DNA of 9,041 nucleotides. It comes from Deferribacterales bacterium UBA4806. Its GTDB lineage: Bacteria; Chrysiogenota; Deferribacteres; Deferribacterales; UBA228. The position numbers were made by a program, and so were the translations under genes. Location: the NCBI GenBank assembly GCA_002402635.1, contig DHGE01000029.1, positions 1 through 9,041 on the forward strand, written 5' to 3'. Below are positions 4,735 to 9,041 of the stretch, piece by piece (position 1 is the stretch's first letter; each line of letters starts with the position of its first letter). Under the pieces are notes generated by a model. That model saw nothing but the letters and a program-made list of their open reading frames with translations, did no database searches and was not told the DNA's origin.

Positions 4735-5197
4735 TATAAAAATCCTTTATAAATTGTCTTAATTCTTCTGGCTTACTTATTCTTAAACATCCTTTTACTT
4801 TTTTATTCCAAGGCCGATCAATCAATATAACTTTTGAATAATCTTTAAATTTAGGATAATCTTCAATTATCAAATAATCTTTATCAAGATAATTAAACTT
4901 TTCTTCTGGATTATCTACATAAATTACATTTGCTTTCGGCAAGTATATTTTTACCCATCTTGCAGTATAAGGAATCCAATCTTTTGCTTGACAAGTAACA
5001 ATAGTTGTCTCTTTTGGGATTATATTATAATATTCTGTCGGTTCCGCGTATATTAAATGACTTGGATTTCTTTTAAAATAATCAAATATTGATTCGCCAT
5101 TTGGCAATGGATCATCCCAATATTGAGGGTTCCAACCTTTAATCATTGAATGCAAATCTCTAATCACCCCATCTAAATCAAAGAAAAGTTTTTTCAT
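4727..5197 (-). CDS. HAD-family 5'(3')-deoxyribonucleotidase-like phosphatase
   Basis: This cytoplasmic phosphatase of 156 residues probably removes phosphate from deoxynucleoside monophosphates. HAD motif I is FFDLDGVIRD with Asp7 as nucleophile and Asp9 as acid/base. Motif II is Thr68 in IVTCQ; motif III Lys is probably Lys100 or Lys106; motif IV is LIIEDYP at 109-115, where Glu112-Asp113 replaces the more usual Asp-Asp. The following ILIDRPWN (124-131) is typical of the NT5C deoxyribonucleotidase branch. There is no large cap domain, and length is normal for phage members. The ribosome binding site is only fair (GAGGG). Together with the MazG-like gene it suggests control of the nucleotide pool. 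The alternative is phosphatase activity on another small substrate. Confidence 0.85.
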   Translation of the reverse strand: MKKLFFDLDGVIRDLHSMIKGWNPQYWDDPLPNGESIFDYFKRNPSHLIYAEPTEYYNIIPKETTIVTCQAKDWIPYTARWVKIYLPKANVIYVDNPEEKFNYLDKDYLIIEDYPKFKDYSKVILIDRPWNKKVKGCLRISKPEELRQFIKDFYNE

Positions 5198-5515
5198 TTA
5201 TTTATCCCTCATATATTTAGAAAATTCTTTACAATAATCTATTTCTTTTGTTTTTTCTCTCCTCAAATAATAAATCATCTGCCCTAACCAAACAGTATTT
5301 GCTGTTACAACTCCAAGACCACCAATAAAAGAAATCCATTGCCCCAAATAAGGGTAATAAAATAAATTCCAATACCCCCAAAAAGCAAAAAATGCAGCAT
5401 GAACCCAATGAACGCCTCTTACTTTTTTATCGCTATTTAATTTGATAATACTTTTTAATATAAAAAATCCACCAGCTAATTCAAATATACCATTTATTAT
5501 ATCTGGGTAATCCAT
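5198..5515 (-). CDS. Three-helix membrane protein of unknown function (105 aa)
   Basis: Three membrane segments are visible: residues about 8-25, 34-53 and 59-83, followed by a charged cytoplasmic tail (REKTKEIDYCKEF). Aromatic motifs are striking: HWVHAAFFAFWGYWNLFYY, then YLGQWISFIGG. I recall similar short phage membrane proteins with the WG-x-WNL-x-YYP-x-LGQW pattern, none with a firm function. The start at 5515 has AAGGAG 6 bases away, overlapping the stop of the previous gene. It lies far from any lysis or structural gene in view, so holin is not favoured; possible roles include superinfection exclusion or membrane attachment. Confidence 0.8.
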   Translation of the reverse strand: MDYPDIINGIFELAGGFFILKSIIKLNSDKKVRGVHWVHAAFFAFWGYWNLFYYPYLGQWISFIGGLGVVTANTVWLGQMIYYLRREKTKEIDYCKEFSKYMRDK

Positions 5516-5524
5516 TTATTCTCC

Positions 5525-5707
5525 TTAAATACTTCTCAATTTTTCATTCCAAAACAACATTAAAAGCCTTCTAATATCATTTATACAGGTTTCTTTATTT
5601 GTATATTTTCTTTCTGTTGCCTTTTCAAAAAATTTATCGACCTCAGAATCCGACATTACCTCGTCTAATGAAGTAATAAAATCTTTATGTTCTATTAAAA
5701 TCCTCAT
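5525..5707 (-). CDS. Small protein of unknown function (60 aa)
   Basis: ATG at 5707, TAA at 5525. The product begins MRILIEHKDFITSLDEVM, continues DSEVDKFFEKATERKYTN and ends with a helix IRRLLMLFWNEKLRSI. Its stop shares bases with the ribosome binding site of the membrane protein gene (TAAGGAG). AGAGGT lies about 8 bases before its own start. It looks helical and charged, with no motif I can name. A 77-base gap with an inverted repeat separates it from the preceding gene. Confidence 0.65.
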   Translation of the reverse strand: MRILIEHKDFITSLDEVMSDSEVDKFFEKATERKYTNKETCINDIRRLLMLFWNEKLRSI

Positions 5708-5733
5708 CTAAATACCTCTTAAATATAGTTAAA

Positions 5734-5784
5734 TTTCTATTGAGAATCGTTTGTACTCTACTTTTACTTCAAACCTTATAGAAA
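5734..5784 (-). repeat. Inverted repeat after the MazG-like gene
   Basis: TTTCTAT at 5734-5740 pairs with ATAGAAA at 5778-5784, and inside it GTTTG (5749-5753) pairs with CAAAC (5770-5774). The outer arm abuts the TAG stop of the gene at 5785. There is no strong U-run after it, so it is a weak terminator at most; it could protect or process the mRNA 3' end. Confidence 0.35.
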
Positions 5785-6090
5785 CTACTCTTCCGCCTTT
5801 AAAATTGAATATCCGGCTATATCTTTTGCAGGGTTCTCTCCAAATGCTTTCTTTGAAGTTGCAATCCTAAATTGCTTATCGATTATCCGTATTAAATAAA
5901 GCATATCGTCATACTGCTCTATTTTAATTCCGTTCGGAAACAATATTTTTAATATTTCTCCTGATTTATGAAAGCTATCTCCATAAGCTCTATTCTTTTC
6001 GTCTACAAGTCTTCCTATTTCTTGCCCAATTAATTCATATGAACTATTCTTTGTATTTTTTGCCGATCTTACTTTCTCTATTATTGACAT
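5785..6090 (-). CDS. MazG-like / DUF1599-type phage protein (101 aa)
   Basis: The product carries the features of a small all-helical phage family: IGRLVDEKNRAYGDSFHKSG, then a helix with DDMLYLIRIIDKQFRI, then NPAKDIAGYSILK. The order EKN-x-x-YGDSF, D-x-x-x-x-x-R-x-x-DK-x-x-R, and D-x-AGY is that of DUF1599 (nucleotide modification associated domain 1), related to MazG-type pyrophosphatases. In that superfamily acidic residues in the helices hold Mg; here Glu and Asp occur in the right helices, but activity cannot be read off. A strong ribosome binding site (AAAGGAG, 6 bases) precedes ATG 6090. It is the first gene after a structured leader, so it may be regulated separately. A role in nucleotide handling is inferred from family and from the nearby nucleotidase. 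Confidence 0.72.
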   Translation of the reverse strand: MSIIEKVRSAKNTKNSSYELIGQEIGRLVDEKNRAYGDSFHKSGEILKILFPNGIKIEQYDDMLYLIRIIDKQFRIATSKKAFGENPAKDIAGYSILKAEE

Positions 6091-6093
6091 ACT

Positions 6094-6193
6094 TTCTCCT
6101 TTTAAAAAAGCTAGGCAGGTGAGGTATCAGATAATAACCTCTGGCCGAGTTAATTAATATCTCGGTTGCAATTATCGTCCCATTCTCCTTTTA
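6094..6193 (-). promoter_or_regulatory. Structured 5' leader of the MazG-like gene, flanked by 11-bp direct repeats
   Basis: In minus-strand RNA two hairpins follow each other: CCGAG/CUCGG (plus-strand 6161-6165 and 6145-6149) and GAGGU/ACCUC (6137-6141 and 6121-6125). Each has a 5-bp stem and an 11-base loop. The second loop contains AUUAUC (6130-6135), complementary to GAUAAU (6171-6176) upstream of hairpin one, giving a possible 6-bp pseudoknot. The element is followed by U6 and the ribosome binding site of the gene at 6090. TTCTCCTTTTA occurs on both sides (6094-6104 and 6183-6193). The rest of the gap to 6215 is purine-rich RNA with no gene. It is not a recognised riboswitch. Confidence 0.42.
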
Positions 6194-6215
6194 CTTTCCT
6201 TACCTAATCTCTTAT

Positions 6216-6428
6216 TTATTTTTTACGGCTATTTTTAATCTCTGTAATCAAATCCCTTATCGGCTTAATTTCTTTCTTAATATCCTGTAATGCTTTTCTA
6301 CATCTACCCCCTGCCACATTTACAGATTTTTCAGAGAACTTTTCTGCTTCGATCATTGCGTCTTCCAATAGCCCTTTAAGCTTGTTTATTTCTTCTACCA
6401 ATGATTTTGTTTCTTTTGCTTTTGCCAT
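6216..6428 (-). CDS. Histone H1/Hc1-like DNA-binding protein
   Basis: The 70-residue product is helical and matches the layout of the short bacterial histone H1-like (Hc1, PF07432) proteins. Those have an N-terminal amphipathic helix, then F-x-EK-x-x-x-AAGTRARKALQELK and a second basic helix; here it is KFSEKSVNVAGGRCRKALQD (residues 30-49) followed by IKKEIKPIRDLITEIK. Ends are Lys-rich. In chlamydiae and Bacteroidetes such proteins bind and compact DNA. In a phage it could organise its own DNA or affect the host nucleoid. There is no separate Ala/Lys-rich tail. The start at 6428 has AAGGAAGG and directly follows the upstream stop. The family call rests on motif resemblance. Confidence 0.68.
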   Translation of the reverse strand: MAKAKETKSLVEEINKLKGLLEDAMIEAEKFSEKSVNVAGGRCRKALQDIKKEIKPIRDLITEIKNSRKK

Positions 6429-6713
6429 TTATTTCCTTCCTTTCTTTTTTTCAATTTCTTTAAATTCAATACATCGTTCTTCAGGGTATTCTCTAACTTC
6501 CATCCCTAATGCCTCTAACAATTCATAAAAATCATCTTCTAAATTCTCTACGTCGTATTCCAAATCTTCAATTCTTTCCTCTAAATCTTCAAACATTGCT
6601 TCATTTCTTTCTTGTATGTCTTTCAACTCATCAATTTCTTTTCCAGTACTACAATTCCAAAATGTCAAAAAAACTGTAAATGCTACAAGCACCCATAATA
6701 CTATTTCCATCAT
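6429..6713 (-). CDS. Membrane-anchored coiled-coil protein (94 aa)
   Basis: The N-terminus (MMEIVLWVLVAFTVFLTFW) is one membrane helix at residues 3-19. It is followed by an acidic, long coiled coil (repeated DLEERIEDLEYDVENLEDDF) and a basic end (EKKKGRK). Two ATG codons are in tandem at 6713 and 6710; AAAGGAGG is 5 bases before the first and 8 before the second, so either may start. The first overlaps the stop of the ATPase gene by one base. Layout recalls an i-spanin, but the gene lies among DNA-metabolism genes, so a membrane tether for the neighbouring proteins is at least as likely. No function is assigned. Confidence 0.75.
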   Translation of the reverse strand: MMEIVLWVLVAFTVFLTFWNCSTGKEIDELKDIQERNEAMFEDLEERIEDLEYDVENLEDDFYELLEALGMEVREYPEERCIEFKEIEKKKGRK

Positions 6714-7393
6714 TATTTCCTCCTTTTTATTTTAGCTTTAATTTCTTTTTCTTGTTTAACTTCCTTAATCTCTTCATTGCCAATTAACTGTACGATTGAT
6801 TCCCCTCCCTTCACTCTATTAATACGCCAACATCTATCGGCAATATTTTCTAAATCTTGACTATGCGTTACTACAATAATTTGTATTCCTAATTCTAATG
6901 ATATTTCCTTCATCATGTTTGCAGCCAATGGGGTTAATGCCCCGCAAAACCTAAATGGCTCATCCATCAAAATGACGTTTCTACTTCTTGGCTTTTCCAA
7001 TGACCATAAAACTATTCTAAGGGCAAATGAAATTATATCCAACAAGCCTCCGCCTTGCTCATCTTCGGGGACATATGCCTCCTTATCTCCTTGCTGAACT
7101 AATAAATTAATTATAGAGTGATTAGACTTTAAATCAAACTCAACCAAGAATTTATACCCTTCATCAACAAATACAGTTTGTATTGCTAAAGTAACCAATG
7201 ATTCAACAAACTCTTTAAATTGCATTTGAGTTGCCCTTGAGGCCTCCGATAAAATTAATCTTGCCTCAACTAAATCATTATATAATTGTTTACTATTAAC
7301 AATATCTTTTTGCTTAGAGGATAATTGCTCATTCAATAATTTATATTTTGTATTTATCTCTTTAACAAAATCATTGATTGTTTGAGTATTCAC
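6713..7393 (-). CDS. Rad50/SbcC-like ATPase C-terminal half lacking the P-loop
   Basis: The 226-residue protein has an N-terminal coiled coil (about 1-60) and then the C-terminal half of an ABC-type SMC/Rad50 ATPase: signature-like QGGGLLDIISFAL (113-125), Walker B NVILMDEP (139-146, Asp144 and Glu145) and the switch His177 in VVTHSQD. No Walker A (GxxxxGKS/T) exists anywhere in it or in the preceding gene. Related P-loop-less proteins occur in other Firmicutes-type phages, so it is probably a stable family, not a broken gene. It may act with a separate Walker A-bearing subunit or as a non-hydrolysing partner. The start is GTG at 7393, overlapping the upstream stop as GTGA, with AAGGAAG 7 bases before. 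A tail of Lys/Glu ends it. Confidence 0.83.
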   Translation of the reverse strand: MNTQTINDFVKEINTKYKLLNEQLSSKQKDIVNSKQLYNDLVEARLILSEASRATQMQFKEFVESLVTLAIQTVFVDEGYKFLVEFDLKSNHSIINLLVQQGDKEAYVPEDEQGGGLLDIISFALRIVLWSLEKPRSRNVILMDEPFRFCGALTPLAANMMKEISLELGIQIIVVTHSQDLENIADRCWRINRVKGGESIVQLIGNEEIKEVKQEKEIKAKIKRRK

Positions 7394-7638
7394 GATAATA
7401 CTTCCTTATATTTTTTTTCAAACAAACTTATCTTTTCATCTCGGTCTTCAATTAAACTATTTTTCTTTTTTTTCATCTTAACCAATTCTTGTTCTGCTTT
7501 ACCTATATCCGAAAAGCCAAAACTATCCTTTAATGTTTTCAACTTTTCGTCTCTTGCTCCTTTTGCTCTATCGTACTTTTCTTTTGCCTGTCTTAGCTTC
7601 TTTTTAAAGTCTTCAAGCTTTTCTCTTATATCCGCCAT
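7390..7638 (-). CDS. Short coiled-coil protein upstream of the half-ATPase (82 aa)
   Basis: ATG at 7638 is preferred to an ATG at 7671, because GAGGAG lies 7 bases before it and the upstream stop is 1 base away; the longer form would overlap the previous gene by about 30 bases. The protein is nearly all helix: MADIREKLEDFKKKLRQAK, then a turn near FGFSDIGK, then KMKKKKNSLIEDRDEKISL. This is helix-turn-helix coiled coil, like a short Rad50 arm. It overlaps the ATPase gene by GTGA, so the two are probably made in equal amounts and may bind through their coils. No catalytic motif is seen. Confidence 0.76.
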   Translation of the reverse strand: MADIREKLEDFKKKLRQAKEKYDRAKGARDEKLKTLKDSFGFSDIGKAEQELVKMKKKKNSLIEDRDEKISLFEKKYKEVLS

Positions 7639-7639
7639 T

Positions 7640-7897
7640 TTATTTCTCCTCTCCATTTCTTCTAAATTCATATTTTTTATTATCCCATAAAGGATATTCT
7701 ACGTCTTTCATAAATTCAGCTTCATGCCCACCAGTATCTGTTTTAAATAAATTAAGATTAAATGGAGCAATAAAATCATTCTGGAATTTACAAGACTTAA
7801 TTGCCGACTTTTTAAAAAGATAAATCCCATTGAACCCCCAGTCGACATCTTCTGGAGTGCTTCCACCAAAAACTGCACCGCATAACCAAACTTTCAT
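7640..7897 (-). CDS. Hypothetical phage protein (85 aa), MKVWLCGAVFGG type
   Basis: ATG at 7897 is chosen because AAAAAGGAGA is well spaced before it and the upstream stop (7899) is one base away; an earlier ATG at 7927 would overlap that gene. The product starts MKVWLCGAVFGGSTPEDVD, then WGFNGIYLFKKSAIKSCK and DFIAPFNLN. Small phage proteins with this order (strand K-V-W-x-C-G, W-x-F-x-G-x-Y, A-x-x-x-C, then F-I-x-P) are common and of unknown role; that memory is unverified. Fold is probably mixed strand and helix. It precedes the coiled-coil and ATPase genes. Confidence 0.74.
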   Translation of the reverse strand: MKVWLCGAVFGGSTPEDVDWGFNGIYLFKKSAIKSCKFQNDFIAPFNLNLFKTDTGGHEAEFMKDVEYPLWDNKKYEFRRNGEEK

Positions 7898-7898
7898 T

Positions 7899-8249
7899 TT
7901 ATTTCTCCTTTTTAAATATTCTATCATAATTATCGTACCAGTTTTTATTCGGATTCTTGCTATGTATCGGAGTCCGCTCCCTGATTAATTGTTCTCTATT
8001 TTTCTCAAGCTGTTTTTGTTTCACTTTTTCTTTATCTTCCATAGATTTCCTCCTAACATTAAATATCTGTAAATCTCTGTTCTTGTCTAAATTAGATTCT
8101 TTTGACCAAAAAATCTTATTCTGCTTATTGATTTTTATAATGGCCTTATTCTTAAATTTTCCTATACTATTAATATAAGCTATAAAATCAACATACATTA
8201 AATATAGCTTTCTTAAAACTCTATATTTTTTAAATAAAAATCTTTTCAT
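7899..8249 (-). CDS. Basic protein of unknown function (116 aa) with a strong internal start
   Basis: ATG at 8249 has AAGGAG 6 bases upstream, overlapping the stop of the previous gene. The product is very basic (MKRFLFKKYRVLRKLYLMYV at the start), with a possible amphipathic or partly membrane-facing first helix. At 8042 an in-frame ATG has an even better site, AGGAGG with 6 bases spacing, and would give a separate 47-residue product MEDKEKVKQKQLEKNREQL ending in IFKKEK. The shorter form is charged, helical and resembles small phage coiled proteins. Either both forms are made, or the upstream part is a separate fused element. No function is assigned. Confidence 0.65.
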   Translation of the reverse strand: MKRFLFKKYRVLRKLYLMYVDFIAYINSIGKFKNKAIIKINKQNKIFWSKESNLDKNRDLQIFNVRRKSMEDKEKVKQKQLEKNREQLIRERTPIHSKNPNKNWYDNYDRIFKKEK

Positions 8250-8259
8250 CTCTTACTCC

Positions 8260-8496
8260 TTAATCAAAATCAACAAAGTCTTCTAATCCTTTTTCTTCTA
8301 TTAGCCATAACGGCAATATCAGTTCTAAAGATTTTTTATCTAATTGGCATTGACTTTTCGGAATCCAATATTCGTCTGGCCCTATTGTTAATAGATAAGC
8401 TTTCTCCGTTTCTCCTTCTAAATTATCACATTGGACAATATACCCTTCAATTCCTACATTATCGTCTTCCCATATAAAATCATCTTCGTAACTCAT
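8260..8496 (-). CDS. Small acidic phage protein (78 aa)
   Basis: ATG at 8496 has AAGGAGGGG just upstream, one of the strongest sites here. The product is acidic: an N-terminal DDFIWEDDNVGIEGYI, a strand pair with KAYLLTIGPDEYWIPKSQC, then LPLWLIEEKGLEDFVDFD. The core pattern, K-A-x-L-x-x-I-x-x-x-x-x-W-I-P-K-S-Q followed by P-x-W-L-x-E-E-K-G-L, recurs in small phage and mobile-element proteins with no firm function (from memory). A small beta-barrel is plausible. It is 9 bases after the phosphoesterase gene and likely co-transcribed. Confidence 0.76.
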   Translation of the reverse strand: MSYEDDFIWEDDNVGIEGYIVQCDNLEGETEKAYLLTIGPDEYWIPKSQCQLDKKSLELILPLWLIEEKGLEDFVDFD

Positions 8497-8505
8497 TTCC
8501 CCTCC

Positions 8506-9041
8506 TTATTTATACGAAGTAAAAATTCTATTTTTATCGGCTTTCAACTTTACCACTTCATCTAAATACAAATTACTTTCTCTATTGATTCCATATTTAG
8601 GATGAAAATAAAATATCTTTTGCGAAGGAATACTATTTATCGACATTCTATTAATAGCCAAATCAGAGCCTCCGGGAAAACAGCCATTCATTAAAATCTT
8701 ATCTGTAATATTCGCCGACTGATGATGATGTCCTCCTAAATAATAATGAATAATCATACCGTATAAATCAGGCAGCCTTCTAACCATTCTTTCCAATCCG
8801 TAAAAAGGAATCCCATTCCATGATTTACAGCTATCGGAATGATTAAGAGCAAATACAAAATCACCATGCTGTATTAACATTGTAGGACTTTCAGAAATAT
8901 ACACTTTAATGTTTTTCTGATTCTCGCACCACTTTTTCAAACACATGTAAAATATTCTGTCAAAGTTTGTATCTTTATGATTCTCGCCTTTTCCTGCCGG
9001 ACGTCCGTGATTGCCATCTACTGCGTAAACCTCAATTTCAG
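8506..9041 (-). CDS. Calcineurin-like metallophosphoesterase, C-terminal part (SbcD/Mre11-like)
   Basis: The reading frame is open from the stop at 8506 to the window edge, so the 5' end lies outside; 177 residues are visible. An internal ATG at 8946 is not the start, because upstream codons encode the conserved VDGNHGRPAGKG, the metal-binding GNH motif. Next come HGDF (motif with the fourth-metal His) and LGGHHHQSANI (the GHxH end motif). The usual DxH and GDxxD motifs should lie beyond 9041. Related phage proteins are nucleases or phosphodiesterases, often called DNA repair exonucleases. With the half-ATPase nearby it may form an SbcCD-like DNA-end processing pair; substrate is not known. 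The final MSINSIPSQKIFYFHP segment is normal for the family. Confidence 0.87.
   Translation of the reverse strand, partial: EIEVYAVDGNHGRPAGKGENHKDTNFDRIFYMCLKKWCENQKNIKVYISESPTMLIQHGDFVFALNHSDSCKSWNGIPFYGLERMVRRLPDLYGMIIHYYLGGHHHQSANITDKILMNGCFPGGSDLAINRMSINSIPSQKIFYFHPKYGINRESNLYLDEVVKLKADKNRIFTSYK

Noticed and set aside
6105..6182. tRNA or tRNA-like gene
   Set aside because: There are two 5-bp hairpins, but with 11-base loops, no acceptor stem and no GGTTCGA-like T-arm on either strand.
8506..8946. Phosphoesterase starting at ATG 8946
   Set aside because: Codons upstream to the window edge keep the frame open and encode the conserved GNHGR motif, so the true start is outside the window.
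1..9041. CRISPR array, insertion sequence or rRNA
   Set aside because: No regularly spaced repeats, no transposase with terminal repeats and no rRNA-like sequence were seen on either strand.

Overview
The window looks like part of a tailed-phage (or prophage) genome from a low-GC host. Every supportable gene is on the minus strand, so the biological reading order runs from position 9041 down to 1. Genes are short and packed with 1-17 bp overlaps (ATGA, GTGA) or a few bases between them. Most starts carry strong AAGGAG-type ribosome binding sites, which points to a Firmicutes-like host; a fragment related to the anaerobic ribonucleotide reductase NrdD suggests that host is anaerobic. TAA, TGA and TAG all act as stops. 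These host statements are inference.

Region A (9041-6216), DNA metabolism. It begins with the C-terminal part of a calcineurin-like metallophosphoesterase (SbcD/Mre11-like, cut by the window edge). Three small unknown genes follow, then a coiled-coil protein and a P-loop-less half of a Rad50/SbcC-type ATPase that overlap by GTGA. A membrane-anchored coiled-coil protein and a histone-H1/Hc1-like DNA-binding protein end the block. The phosphoesterase and half-ATPase may form a reduced SbcCD-like module.

Region B (6215-3941), nucleotide-pool and accessory genes. A 125-bp gap holds two matched hairpins with a possible pseudoknot, flanked by duplicated ribosome-binding sequence. It is followed by a MazG/DUF1599-like protein, a small unknown gene, a three-helix membrane protein, a HAD 5'(3')-deoxyribonucleotidase-like protein, small unknown genes (one split by a frameshift) and a metallopeptidase-like protein with HExxE.

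Region C (3944-2966), probable switch to late genes. A Cys-rich helix-turn-helix protein, a good candidate late regulator, is followed by a frameshifted, locally GC-richer gene, a strong hairpin terminator inside a ~90-bp imperfect palindrome, and a structured leader with a possible pseudoknot.

Region D (2965-1), edge of the packaging module. It holds a GIY-YIG homing endonuclease with NUMOD3 repeats and a Cys4 zinc site, six small overlapping genes (one frameshifted), the terminase small subunit, a stand-alone NrdD-type zinc/glycyl-radical domain, and two very small genes. The large terminase would be expected beyond position 1.

Three genes (4282-4552, 3198-3507, 1348-1526) are each split by one base at or near short homopolymers. 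This could be sequencing error, decay or programmed/slippage expression, and it is the main caveat on the annotation.
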